DNA of 64,000 nucleotides from Corynebacterium tuberculostearicum (GTDB lineage Bacteria; Actinomycetota; Actinomycetes; Mycobacteriales; Mycobacteriaceae), in assembly GCF_016127015.1 (NCBI RefSeq), contig NZ_CP065972.1, positions 372,001-436,000 of the forward strand, read 5' to 3'. Position 1 is the first letter of the stretch; every line of letters starts with the position of its first letter. The position numbers and the translations under genes were made by a program. Of this stretch, positions 9,301-17,601 are shown piece by piece. Under the pieces are notes generated by a model. That model was not told where the DNA came from, did not search any database, and saw nothing but the letters and a program-made list of their open reading frames with translations.

Positions 9301-9529
9301 GGGCGGTGTGCTGGTGTATCCGGGTGCGACCACCAAAAAGATTGGTGAGATTTGGCAAAGCGATAAATCGCCGGAGGCCCTGGAAGAATTCGCCGCACTT
9401 CTACCCCCGCTGGTCGAAGAGATGCGCGGCCCGCGCATCACAGCGCGCACCAATAAAGACTGCGATAAGTGCCCAATTCGCTCCATCTGCCCCGTGCAGG
9501 AAGAAGGAAGGATGACTACCGATGCCTAA
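6386..9529 (+). CDS. adnA: AdnA, subunit of the AdnAB helicase-nuclease, with degenerate Walker A
   Basis: This 1047-residue protein has a UvrD/Rep-type motor domain followed by a RecB-like nuclease. The nuclease end shows RGTLAHAFFEA and the catalytic VVDLKTGRS, and four cysteines (LLNCPL upstream and CDKCPIRSICP at the C-terminus) fit the iron-sulfur staple of AddB/AdnA-type nucleases. In the motor, GDADQSVFAFRG and TTRHRQRL are preserved. The Walker A segment reads GAAGTGVSS (49-57), with valine in place of the essential lysine, and motif II is DDAQ rather than DExQ. AdnB overlaps by 8 bases. AdnAB resects double-strand breaks in mycobacteria; AdnA is expected to be the non-leading, possibly ATPase-dead motor here. 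Confidence 0.92.
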   Translation: MSYDPHSTARAGVVLPPSPQVRLVPRTQSATTRSWPVDLPESGTWKVTGAAGTGVSSFLIDTVIHALDKARQTGADPSGILVIAPSKESGARLRRELSERLEDYAAQTSMVRSVHSLAFALLRTAAEEELRLITGAEQDAVIRELLTGQAEDGHGSWPAEMRPALEYVGFARQLRDFLLRSIERGLGPGDLERLGAEHGRPMWSAAGEFLREYERVQLLSRAHSYSAAELVTAVLQRPQLLREHPFHTIIVDDAQLLDPTAGKLIREMAPQADLVVVGGDADQSVFAFRGASSRFLRDFPAEHDIELTEPHRTPSPACISIVDSDGRLRDVVANTVRRRHLEDGVPWRDIAVIVRSTGDIGQMRRTLLAAGVPVHISPTDVVLAEQRLVSAVLLALRALEKDLSNSELEELLTGPVGGADPVTLRRLIRGLRRWDSTTRGIDSLRGLLYGELPDFNGQLTEREYSILERVRAVLSAGRDALASGASVEEVLWAVWSATELDNRLQASALRGGATGSQADRDLDAMMALFDAAGDYVERRPDSSLRAFLTHITEQELPTGVRDRRTAIPQAVEILTAHGAVGREWDTVIVAGAQEGSWPSLGETGSIFGQEDLIDLLDHDIDPDTPVSHVASRLAEERRLFHVATTRHRQRLLIAAVENPEGDTVSEPSRFISEFAGRGADVPGQAGRRQAKRALRRTQLPRELGLDVPEPAPVTLRDGLEVDPLDVAVLSVPAFVAQLRRVVTNPESGEVERKQAARQLARLAAADIPGAHPEQWWSARSVAAELPLHTSDSLSPSRVEALLNCPLKAVLGNVTEDPSTEEHLLRGTLAHAFFEAIGRGMDAEKAKLLVMEAFERIQDVPQWQLRFKLDEFSTLLDRAREWARQSEVNQELAGVEIPVGVRVSEEVRIGGYMDRLLRDGEGNYLVVDLKTGRSTPAKKEGEDHVQLMTYQLALAHGAFDGHQVHDGEGMPRQGGVLVYPGATTKKIGEIWQSDKSPEALEEFAALLPPLVEEMRGPRITARTNKDCDKCPIRSICPVQEEGRMTTDA

Positions 9530-12500
9530 GAGCAATTTTTCCCCACAGCAGATCGCTGCAGCCTTGGGCAAGGACTTTCCGCCTACCGAGGAACAAACCC
9601 ATGTCATCGAAGGCCCCTTTAGCCCCAAACTCGTGGTTGCCGGCGCTGGTGCCGGAAAGACAGAAACCATGGCCTCGCGCGTGGTATATCTGGTGGCCAA
9701 TGGCTATGTGCGCCCGGAGCAGGTTCTCGGCCTGACCTTCACCCGTAAGGCCGCGCAACAGCTGGAGCAGCGCATCCGGCGGCAGCTGATTAAATTGCGC
9801 GATTCCGGCCTCATCCCGCCAGGCGGCGAGGTGGCAGAAGCGCTAGAAAACATCGCGCCGAAGGTAGCCACCTATGACTCCTACGCGGGAGAACTCGTCC
9901 GTGAATACGGGCTCTTGGTTCCGGTAGAGCCCACCGCACGCATCATCACCGAGGCCGAGCGCTATTCCTTGGCCTACGATGTGGTGCGCAATTACACCGG
10001 CCAGCTGGAGGATGATCGCGCCCTAGCCACGATTACCGAGACCCTGCTGAAATTCAGCCAAGACATCGATAATGGGCTCAAGGACACGAGTCACATCGCC
10101 GAGCATGCTCGCGATTTTCGAGCGGACATCGATAACCTCGATAAATCTCAAAAAAATGGCCCCGAATACTCAAAGACGCTGCTGGGCTATATCCAAACAC
10201 AGGAGCGCCGCGTGCAGTACGTGCCGCTGCTGGAGGCCCTGAAAAAGGAACAATCCGAGCGACAAGTCATCACCTTCGGCGAGCAAATGGCCGTCGCTGC
10301 CCGCGTAGCGCGCGATCATCCTGTGGTGGGCAAGCAACAATCCCAGCGCTATAAGGTCGTCATGCTAGACGAGTACCAAGACACCTCCTATGCCCAGCGC
10401 GTGCTTCTACGAAGCCTGTTCGGAGGGGAGCAAAAGGATCTTTCTGTGACGGCCGTGGGTGATCCAATGCAGGCCATCTACGGGTGGCGTGGTGCGACCT
10501 CTGAAAACCTCACTGCCTTCGTGGAGGACTTCCCGGTCGCGCCGGGCACACCCGCTCCGAAGGACCAGTTGACCACCTCTTGGCGCAACCCCTCTGGTGC
10601 GCTGGACTTGGCTAACTCAGTGGCGGAGGGCGTATTCGAAGGCGTTGAACGTCCCGTGGACGAGCTGTCTGCCGCCCCGCATAAGGGCGAAGGCGACATC
10701 CAGTTGGCGTACTTCGACAGCGAAGTTCGCGAGCGTGAATTCGTTGCCGAGTACCTGAAAGAGCAGTGGGAAAAGCGCGAGGGAGATACCTTCAGCGCGG
10801 CTGTTTTGGTGCGTAAAAATAGGCACTCCGCCCCCATCGCTGCGGCGCTAGACAAAGCGGGCGTACCCAATGAGATCATTGGTCTCGGTGGCCTGCTGTG
10901 GCAGCCAGAAATCCAGGACCTCGTAGCTATTGCCACCATGCTCGTGCGCCCAGAAGACTTGCCTGCGGCAGTGCGGGTGCTGGCAGGGCCCATCTGTGGC
11001 CTGGGAATTAGTGATATTCAAGCGCTTGCTTCCCGCCAACGAAACCTGGCCGGCGCGAGGGAGGAGCGCTTGCGCTGGGAGCCGGGGATGGACCCGGAAG
11101 ACTACCTGCGTGCGCAGTTGGAAGATGTCACCGCTGAGGAGCCGGATCAGCGCGTCGGCCTTGCCGACGCCTTGGCCGATCTAGGTGAGAGAGACCGCTA
11201 TACTCCGCAAGGCCTCGCCCGTATGGAAGAGGTTTCTGCCAAACTGCGACACCTGCGCACCTATTCTCTGTCCAAACCGCTGGTGGATATCTTCGCCGAT
11301 ATTGAAGCATTGTTTAATATCCGCACCGAAGTCCTTGCGCGTGGAAGCGCAGGGGGCGCGACACATCTGGATAAATTTGCCGATATCGTCGCGGGCTTCC
11401 ACGGTGATTCTTTGTATGCGCTCTTGGATTACTTTGCGTTAGCGCTCGAAAAGGAAGATGGCCTAGACCTTGGCGAGGTTCCCGCGGCCACTGACCGCGT
11501 GCAGATTATGACCGCGCACAAGGCCAAGGGCTTGGAATGGGAACACGTCTGCGTGGTGCATGCGGATTCGTCTAGCTATAGCGCACAAGCAGAGACCTTC
11601 CTGTCCAGGATCGATAAGGTCCCGGGAGACGATGACTATATTGAGGTCCCGGAGGATGCCCAAAAGCGCTCGCATTTCCAAAACGCGTGCGAGGAGTTTA
11701 AGAAAGCAGATAGCGCCATCAAGGCGGAAGAATCGGCGCGCCTTTTTTATGTGGCGCTGACGCGTACCGAATCTACCCTGACCGTTACCGGCTCGGGCAC
11801 CAATAACGCCAATGGAAAGAACAAGAAGGTTCCCTATGAATACCTAGAGCGCCTGAAAGAGCAATTCCCGCAGTACGTGGTGGAGTGGTCCGTCCCCGAC
11901 GAGCCTTCCGAGGATGATTTTGGGGAGAGCGCACAATTCCCAGCGCTTGAGGCTAGCCCAGAGGCAGTCGCCGGTGCGGACCTAGTCCTTGCAGCAATGG
12001 AGGAACTCCCAGATATGAGCCGGGGTGAAACCTTTGAGTTATGGGAGCAGGAAGCTGGCGCTCTCATTGAGGAGTACAAGGCCCTGCAACAGCCGGTGGT
12101 AGACGTTGAGCTACCCAGCGAGCTGACCGCCTCCGACATGGTTGCGCTGCGGGCAGACCCGCTTCAGTTTGCCCGCAGGCAGCGCCGCCCCGTGCCGTTT
12201 AAGCCGAATTCCTATGCCAAGCGCGGTACCGCCTTCCACGCGTGGCTGGAGGACCGCTTCGGCAGCCCGGCGCTACTGGGCGAGGAAGAACTTCCGGGAA
12301 TCGATGAACCGGAAGACTTCGATTTAGAAGAGCTCAAGCAGGCCTTCCTGAACTCCGAGTGGGCCGAGCGTCAACCGGAGCACGTGGAGGCGCCCTTTGA
12401 AATCACTATTGGTGAGTCCGTGGTGCGCGGGCGCATGGATGCGGTATTCCGCTTGGAGGATGGCACCTGGATGGTGGTGGACTGGAAGACCGGCCGCCCA

Positions 12501-12701
12501 CCCCAGGGAGAAGCCATGGATGCTGCCAAGATACAGCTAGCGGTGTATGCAGAGGCCTGGCGCCGCATCCACGGCGGGGAAAAGATTCGTGCAGCGTTCT
12601 ATTATGTGCACGATGGCTATACCTTTGAGCCTGCCCGCCTGCCGCGTGGGGAAGAGCTGAAGAAACTCCTTGAATCGTCAGTAGAGCACCACAAGGGCTA
12701 A
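9522..12701 (+). CDS. adnB: AdnB, lead motor and nuclease subunit of AdnAB
   Basis: This 1059-residue UvrD-like helicase-nuclease has intact Walker A GAGAGKT (41-47), motif Ia TFTRKAAQQL, motif II MLDEYQDT, motif III GDPMQAIYGWRG, motif V TAHKAKGLEWEH and motif VI YVALTRTES. A RecB-type nuclease at the C-terminus has KRGTAFHAWLE and the catalytic VVDWKTGRPP. It starts inside the 3' end of adnA (8-base overlap), which fits strict coupling of heterodimer subunits. AdnAB moves along DNA from broken ends and cuts both strands; AdnB is the leading motor in the mycobacterial enzyme. The iron-sulfur cysteine cluster of AdnA is absent here, as expected. Confidence 0.95.
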   Translation: MPKSNFSPQQIAAALGKDFPPTEEQTHVIEGPFSPKLVVAGAGAGKTETMASRVVYLVANGYVRPEQVLGLTFTRKAAQQLEQRIRRQLIKLRDSGLIPPGGEVAEALENIAPKVATYDSYAGELVREYGLLVPVEPTARIITEAERYSLAYDVVRNYTGQLEDDRALATITETLLKFSQDIDNGLKDTSHIAEHARDFRADIDNLDKSQKNGPEYSKTLLGYIQTQERRVQYVPLLEALKKEQSERQVITFGEQMAVAARVARDHPVVGKQQSQRYKVVMLDEYQDTSYAQRVLLRSLFGGEQKDLSVTAVGDPMQAIYGWRGATSENLTAFVEDFPVAPGTPAPKDQLTTSWRNPSGALDLANSVAEGVFEGVERPVDELSAAPHKGEGDIQLAYFDSEVREREFVAEYLKEQWEKREGDTFSAAVLVRKNRHSAPIAAALDKAGVPNEIIGLGGLLWQPEIQDLVAIATMLVRPEDLPAAVRVLAGPICGLGISDIQALASRQRNLAGAREERLRWEPGMDPEDYLRAQLEDVTAEEPDQRVGLADALADLGERDRYTPQGLARMEEVSAKLRHLRTYSLSKPLVDIFADIEALFNIRTEVLARGSAGGATHLDKFADIVAGFHGDSLYALLDYFALALEKEDGLDLGEVPAATDRVQIMTAHKAKGLEWEHVCVVHADSSSYSAQAETFLSRIDKVPGDDDYIEVPEDAQKRSHFQNACEEFKKADSAIKAEESARLFYVALTRTESTLTVTGSGTNNANGKNKKVPYEYLERLKEQFPQYVVEWSVPDEPSEDDFGESAQFPALEASPEAVAGADLVLAAMEELPDMSRGETFELWEQEAGALIEEYKALQQPVVDVELPSELTASDMVALRADPLQFARRQRRPVPFKPNSYAKRGTAFHAWLEDRFGSPALLGEEELPGIDEPEDFDLEELKQAFLNSEWAERQPEHVEAPFEITIGESVVRGRMDAVFRLEDGTWMVVDWKTGRPPQGEAMDAAKIQLAVYAEAWRRIHGGEKIRAAFYYVHDGYTFEPARLPRGEELKKLLESSVEHHKG

Positions 12702-12773
12702 GGTATGTGGGCGGTTGCGTAAGCGCGCAATCTCTTGAGTAACCATTCGAGACCAGAAAAGAAGGCTGGACTA

Positions 12774-13892
12774 GTGGCCAAAAAACGTGCGCAGGCAATG
12801 AAGTCACGCTTTAGAAGTCGCTTCTTGCCGCAGGTCGAGCTGTCCTCGCAGCCGGATCACGCGCTCATTGATGTCATTACGGTGCCGAGGGATGAAAATT
12901 CCAGCCCGTGGCGTCAGCTGGGCAAGCGTGTGCTGTGGGCTTTTGGCATCGTTGTCTTCGTGACCATCGTGGTCTATGCGGACGGCGGTGGGTATAGCGA
13001 GGACATGTCGTTATTGGACTCCGCCTACTATGCGGCGGTGTCCCTGACCACCGTGGGTTACGGCGATATCGTGCCCGTGTCCCCGCAGGCCAGGTTCATT
13101 AACTTAGTGCTTATTACCCCTGCCCGCCTGATCTTCCTTGTTTTATTGGTCGGCGCGACCTTGTCCGTGTTGACGGATAAGGCCCGCCGTACTTTCCAAA
13201 TCCAGAACTGGAGAAAGCAATTGCGTAACCACACCGTCGTTATCGGTTATGGCACCAAGGGCGCCGGAGCCGTGGCCGCGCTGCTGGCCGATGATGTTCC
13301 GTCCTCCCAGATCGTGGTCATCGATACCAACCGTGCGTCCCTCGCTCACGCCGAGCACCACGGATTGGTCACCATCTTTGGTTCCGGCACCAAGCAGGAC
13401 GTGCTAAAGATCGCTGGGGTAGAGCACGCCAGCTCCATTGTCGTTACCCCATCCACGGACGATACCGCGGTACTGTGCTGCCTCTCCGTGCGAGAGCTTG
13501 CGCCCAAGGCCAAGATCGTGGCGTCGGTGCGCGAGTCCGAAAACCGTCACCTGTTGCTCCAATCCGGTGCGGATTCCGTGGTCACCTCCGCTGAGACGGC
13601 CGGTCGACTGCTAGGCCTGGCCACCGTCACCCCGACGGTGGTGGAGATGATGGAAGACCTGCTTTCACCCAACGAGGGTTTCTCCGTAGCCGAGCGCGCC
13701 GTGCGCGAATTCGAGGTGGGCTCCAACCCACGCCACCTGGCAGATATCGTGCTGGCTGTCCTGCGCAATAACGAGCTGCACCGCGTGGATACCGCGGATG
13801 CCTCCGCGCTGAAGCCGGGCGATCGCCTGCTCTACATCAAGCATGAGATGGAACAGCCCATCGAGGTCATGGACGATGATGATGAGGATTAA
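12774..13892 (+). CDS. cglK: Potassium channel with RCK domain (CglK-like)
   Basis: The membrane part has two helices around the selectivity filter TTVGYGDIVP, and the cytoplasmic part is an RCK/TrkA-N domain beginning HTVVIGYGTKGAGAVAALL, a Rossmann nucleotide-binding motif, followed by a TrkA-C-like end. It corresponds to C. glutamicum CglK (cg0887), which supports potassium uptake and pH homeostasis. An in-frame TTG exists at 12735, but the GTG at 12774 has GAAGG 11 bases upstream and gives a basic cytoplasmic start (VAKKRAQAMKSRFRSR), so I prefer it. The acidic tail DDDDED runs straight into the next gene, whose ATG follows the stop codon directly. The same neighbourhood occurs in mycobacteria (Rv3200c). 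Confidence 0.9.
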   Translation: MAKKRAQAMKSRFRSRFLPQVELSSQPDHALIDVITVPRDENSSPWRQLGKRVLWAFGIVVFVTIVVYADGGGYSEDMSLLDSAYYAAVSLTTVGYGDIVPVSPQARFINLVLITPARLIFLVLLVGATLSVLTDKARRTFQIQNWRKQLRNHTVVIGYGTKGAGAVAALLADDVPSSQIVVIDTNRASLAHAEHHGLVTIFGSGTKQDVLKIAGVEHASSIVVTPSTDDTAVLCCLSVRELAPKAKIVASVRESENRHLLLQSGADSVVTSAETAGRLLGLATVTPTVVEMMEDLLSPNEGFSVAERAVREFEVGSNPRHLADIVLAVLRNNELHRVDTADASALKPGDRLLYIKHEMEQPIEVMDDDDED

Positions 13893-14624
13893 ATGTTCCT
13901 CCCAGTAACCCCTCACGGCCAGGTTCCGGTTACGGCAGCGGGGGAACCGGTGCTGGTGGAGAAGGTTCCCGGGGGCGTCGGCAAGCACGCAGTAGTGGAC
14001 CTAGGTACCCTGCAGGCGTGCGCGTATCCGGAAGACGGTGCTAGCGAGCTGGGCCGGCTGGAAAGCGCGACGTTCTTTGCGGACCGGCCAGTGATTTTGC
14101 AAGCGATTGCGCTGATCCGCAACCGGCGCGAGCAGCGCTTTGATCCGCGCACCGGTCACAAGCTGGACTACCCAGCACCGGGAATCGTTGGGCGTGATCC
14201 TTTGGACGAGCGCCGGATGGTCTTCCCGCGCCTAGATCCTGCCGTCATCGGGCTTATTCGCCTCAGCGGCACCGACCGGATTTTGCTGGCGCGCAATCGC
14301 CGCCGCACTAGCTTTTTCTCCCTGATCGCCGGATACGTTGAGCCGGGCGAGACCGCAGAGGCCGCTTTTGCGCGCGAGGCCCTAGAAGAAACCGGGCGCA
14401 GGGTGGATGATATTCGCTATTGGGGCTCGCAGGCGTGGCCACCGAGTGGCTCCCTTATGCTGGGCTTTTGTGCGCGCACGGCTGATGTCCACCCCACCTG
14501 CCATACTGATGGGGAATTGGAAGAAATCCGGTGGGTGGAGCGCGCCGAGCTCCTTGAGTTAAAGCTTCCACGTCCGGGTTCAATTGCACACACGATGATT
14601 ATGGAGTGGTATCACGGTGACTAA
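13893..14624 (+). CDS. nudC: NudC-like Nudix hydrolase lacking the zinc ribbon
   Basis: This 243-residue protein has a complete Nudix box (GYVEPGETAEAAFAREALEE, then TG, 147-168). NudC enzymes hydrolyse NADH/NAD+ and can remove NAD caps from RNA. The specificity motif SQPWPFPxS is altered to SQAWPPSGS (179-187). The usual four zinc-binding cysteines in the linker (about 84-116) are absent: that region reads FDPRTGHKLDYPAPG and contains no cysteine. Fold and position (downstream of the channel gene, upstream of uvrD2, as Rv3199c) support the NudC assignment. The changed substrate motif leaves exact specificity open. The ATG abuts the previous stop codon, and the 3' end overlaps uvrD2 by 8 bases. 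Confidence 0.88.
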   Translation: MFLPVTPHGQVPVTAAGEPVLVEKVPGGVGKHAVVDLGTLQACAYPEDGASELGRLESATFFADRPVILQAIALIRNRREQRFDPRTGHKLDYPAPGIVGRDPLDERRMVFPRLDPAVIGLIRLSGTDRILLARNRRRTSFFSLIAGYVEPGETAEAAFAREALEETGRRVDDIRYWGSQAWPPSGSLMLGFCARTADVHPTCHTDGELEEIRWVERAELLELKLPRPGSIAHTMIMEWYHGD

Positions 14625-16674
14625 GCCGGATTTGTCCCTGCTGGATGAAGATCAGCTGCGCGCGGCCACGGCGCCGCGCGGGCCCGTGTGCATCTTGGCC
14701 GGCGCGGGTACGGGCAAGACCCGCACTATTACCTATCGCATTGCCAACTTGGTGGACCAGGGTTTTGTGAGCCCGCAGCGCGTGCTTGCGGTGACCTTCA
14801 CGGCGCGAGCGGCCGGAGAAATGCGCGACCGCCTGCGCACCATGGGCGTGGCCGGCGTGCAGGCGCAGACCTTCCACGCGGCGGCGCGACGCCAGTTGAA
14901 GTATTTCTGGCCGCAGGTAGCAGGAGATCTTCCGTGGCAGCTGCTGGATAATAAATTCCCACTGGTTGCCCGCGCGGTGCGCTCGGTGGGGCTGGATAAT
15001 TCCAAGGACATGATTCGAGACGTCCTGGCGGAAATCGAGTGGGCTAAGTCCGCGCTGGTCAGCGCCGAAGATTATGAGTCCGTGATCGCCAATACGTACC
15101 GCAGTGCACCGGCCGATCCGGCCAAGGTGGCAGAGGCCTTCCGCCGCTACGAGCAGTCCAAGGCCACGCCGGACATGATGCACTTGGACTTCGATGACCT
15201 CCTCATGCACATCGCAGGTGCCATCGAGAATGTGCCGGCGATTGCGGAGACCTTCCGCGAGCAGTACCGCACCTTTGTCGTCGATGAGTACCAGGATGTT
15301 ACCCCGCTGCAGCAGCGGGTGCTCAACGCTTGGTTGGGCGAGCGCGATGACCTTACCGTGGTGGGCGATGCTAACCAGACCATCTATTCCTTCAACGGCG
15401 CCTCCCCGGACTACCTGCTCAATTTCTCACGCACGTACCCGGATGGCACCGTGGTCAAGCTGCAGCGCGACTACCGCTCTACGCCGCAGGTAACTGACCT
15501 GGCCAACCGGGTCATCGGCAAGGCCACCGGCCGCGCAGCTGGCACGCGCTTGGAGCTGCAAGGCATGCGCGAGCCCGGTCCCGAGCCCACCTTCAAGGCC
15601 TATGAGTCCGAAGAGATTGAGGCCCAGGAGGTGGCCGGCCAGGTCCTCACGCTGCTGGATCAGGGCGTGCCGGCCTCCGAGATTGCCATCCTTTACCGCA
15701 TCAATGCCCAGTCGGAGCAGTTTGAGCAGGCGCTTGCCGACGCCGGAGTGGTCTACCAAGTCCGCGGCGGCGAGGGCTTTTTCCGCCGCCCGGAAATCCT
15801 GGAGGCGATCCGCGTGCTCATCGCCGCGACCCGCCGCGAGGACCTGCCGGATGACCCAGTGGCGATTGCCCGCGCCGCGTTTGTCGAGCTAGGCTTGAGC
15901 TCCACCGAACCGCAGGGCGCCCAGGCCCGCGAGCGCTGGCAGTCCCTCAACGCACTGGTTGGGCTCATTGAAAAGATTGTGGAATCCACTCCTGGCATCG
16001 ATCTCAACGGGGTGCTGGGGGAGTTGCGCCGGCGCTCCACCGATAAGCAGGCCCCAGCCATGGAAGGCGTGACGCTGGCTACCGTGCACGCCGCCAAGGG
16101 CTTGGAATGGGACGCGGTATTCCTCGTAGGGTTAACGGAAAAGCTTATGCCCATCAACCATGCCATCAAGGCTGGCGACGAACAGGTAGAAGAGGAGCGC
16201 CGCCTTTTCTACGTGGGTATTACCCGCGCCCGTGAGCACCTCGCACTGTCATGGGCGCTGGCGAAGACTACCGGCTCGCGGGCTTCGCGCGAGCGCACGC
16301 GCTTCCTCGATGGCATCGTTCCGGCGGCCGAAGATGCCTCCGGCGGTGGGTCTCGCTCACGCCGCCCGAAGCGCTGCCGCGTGTGCTCTGGTCCGCTGGG
16401 AACACCGGCGGAAAAGGTCATAGGCCGCCATGAAGATTGTGAAGGCGGCGGCGATGAAGAGGTCTTTGCCGCCTTACGCTCGTGGCGGTCCCAGATTGCG
16501 CGCCAGGAAAAGGTTCCGGCCTATGTCATCTTTTCCGATGCTACCCTGCAAGCGATTTCGGAGGAATTGCCCTCCGATGAGGCAGAGATGTTGTCCATTT
16601 CTGGCGTAGGCCCTAGCAAGCTGGAGCGCTACGGCGCCCAGGTACTAGAGGTTATTCGTTCGGTTCGCAGTTAG
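14617..16674 (+). CDS. uvrD2: UvrD2-type ATP-dependent DNA helicase with HRDC domain
   Basis: This 685-residue superfamily 1A helicase has Walker A GAGTGKT (29-35), TFTARAAGEM, motif II VDEYQDVT, GDANQTIYSFNG, VHAAKGLEWD and YVGITRAREH. The motor is followed by a cysteine-containing linker (RCRVCSGPLG ... HEDC) and a C-terminal HRDC domain (about 610-685) ending in SISGVGPSKLERYG. This motor-tetracysteine-HRDC order is characteristic of mycobacterial UvrD2 (Rv3198c), a 3'-5' unwinding enzyme. Start is GTG inside nudC (8-base overlap). The 3' end overlaps the convergent 16652 gene by 23 bases. Confidence 0.94.
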   Translation: MTKPDLSLLDEDQLRAATAPRGPVCILAGAGTGKTRTITYRIANLVDQGFVSPQRVLAVTFTARAAGEMRDRLRTMGVAGVQAQTFHAAARRQLKYFWPQVAGDLPWQLLDNKFPLVARAVRSVGLDNSKDMIRDVLAEIEWAKSALVSAEDYESVIANTYRSAPADPAKVAEAFRRYEQSKATPDMMHLDFDDLLMHIAGAIENVPAIAETFREQYRTFVVDEYQDVTPLQQRVLNAWLGERDDLTVVGDANQTIYSFNGASPDYLLNFSRTYPDGTVVKLQRDYRSTPQVTDLANRVIGKATGRAAGTRLELQGMREPGPEPTFKAYESEEIEAQEVAGQVLTLLDQGVPASEIAILYRINAQSEQFEQALADAGVVYQVRGGEGFFRRPEILEAIRVLIAATRREDLPDDPVAIARAAFVELGLSSTEPQGAQARERWQSLNALVGLIEKIVESTPGIDLNGVLGELRRRSTDKQAPAMEGVTLATVHAAKGLEWDAVFLVGLTEKLMPINHAIKAGDEQVEEERRLFYVGITRAREHLALSWALAKTTGSRASRERTRFLDGIVPAAEDASGGGSRSRRPKRCRVCSGPLGTPAEKVIGRHEDCEGGGDEEVFAALRSWRSQIARQEKVPAYVIFSDATLQAISEELPSDEAEMLSISGVGPSKLERYGAQVLEVIRSVRS

Positions 16675-17539
16675 CCAGGTTGGTCTTGCCGCCGAAGCAC
16701 ACCGGGCAGCGTGGATGCGCAATGACGGTGCGCTGTTGATGGTGTCCGTAGACATCGACCTCCCACTGCTGTCCGGGGCGCGGCTTTGTGGTCGGTGCGC
16801 CTGGCGGCAGCGGCCGCCCCATCAGTCGTCTTATAGTCACCTGCGTGTGCGCCGAGACCGCATCGAGCACCACGGCTTCCGGAGTGCGGCGCACGCGGGT
16901 GAGCTGGGTGCTGATGATATTCCACAGTGGGTCCATATCCACGCGGGCCAAATGCGCACACAATGGGCACGGTCCTTGGCCCCGCAGCCGTACAGGCCCG
17001 ATGACGCCACGATTGTCCAGCAAAGACACCGGAATCCACGTAGTGTCTGTGCCCGCGAGCGCATTCGCACAATCCAGTGGGCAGTGCAGCTGGTCCACAG
17101 CGAGTACTGGATACATGCCGTCGAGGTCGTGGATATAGGAAAAAACATTGTCTTCCTCCAATGGGATGCGGACCTGGAAGCCATCCGCCTCAAGGCGCGC
17201 GCGGAGCCTCTCCGCCAAGGCGGATCCTCCCATGAGGACTATGGTGTCTGCCTTGGCATCGGCCTCGTTGTGTGGCCAGAGGATGCCGTAGTCCAGCGCG
17301 TCTTCAATGAGGCTCAGCGCCGCCGCCTTCTCAAGCCCTGCAGCACGCAGTCGTTCAGATAGGTCCTCCGGGGACACTGGTTCGCGAGCGGTGTTGAAAG
17401 CCGTCGCGACGGTGAGCGCGCTTCCAGTTTCCGCAACCCCAACGCGGGTGGCATCCATGCCAAATTGGATCACCGTTTCCTCGCGGCACAACACTGCGCT
17501 GCCTGGCGCCAAGACCACTTGGGTGGCAGAAATCCCCAC
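16652..17539 (-). CDS. Orphan TOMM-cyclodehydratase / leader-peptide-binding-like protein (Rv3196-like)
   Basis: This 295-residue protein resembles the E1-like partner proteins of thiazole/oxazole-modified microcin clusters. An N-terminal wHTH-like region (SPEDLSERLRAAG) is followed by a Rossmann-like segment (DTIVLMGGSALAERLRARLE) and two CxxC pairs, GPCPLCAHL and HPRCPVCFGGK, that probably bind zinc. No precursor peptide, dehydrogenase or YcaO gene is visible nearby, and an equivalent orphan occurs beside uvrD2 in mycobacteria. I chose the GTG at 17539 because AAGGGG lies 8 bases upstream; the longest frame starts at GTG 17596, only 5 bases from the divergent gene. Function unknown; the family resemblance is from memory of motifs. 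Confidence 0.65.
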   Translation of the reverse strand: MGISATQVVLAPGSAVLCREETVIQFGMDATRVGVAETGSALTVATAFNTAREPVSPEDLSERLRAAGLEKAAALSLIEDALDYGILWPHNEADAKADTIVLMGGSALAERLRARLEADGFQVRIPLEEDNVFSYIHDLDGMYPVLAVDQLHCPLDCANALAGTDTTWIPVSLLDNRGVIGPVRLRGQGPCPLCAHLARVDMDPLWNIISTQLTRVRRTPEAVVLDAVSAHTQVTIRRLMGRPLPPGAPTTKPRPGQQWEVDVYGHHQQRTVIAHPRCPVCFGGKTNLANCEPNE

Positions 17540-17587
17540 GCTTTTAACCCCTTCCCCCGAAGTATGTGGTCTCCATTGCACCACAGG

Positions 17588-17593
17588 TACAAT
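17588..17593 (+). promoter_or_regulatory. Putative -10 hexamer, leaderless gene at 17602
   Basis: TACAAT lies 8 bases before the ATG at 17602 and no Shine-Dalgarno sequence is present, the arrangement expected for a leaderless mRNA. No clear -35 is visible. Confidence 0.45.
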
Positions 17594-17601
17594 CACCTGT
17601 C

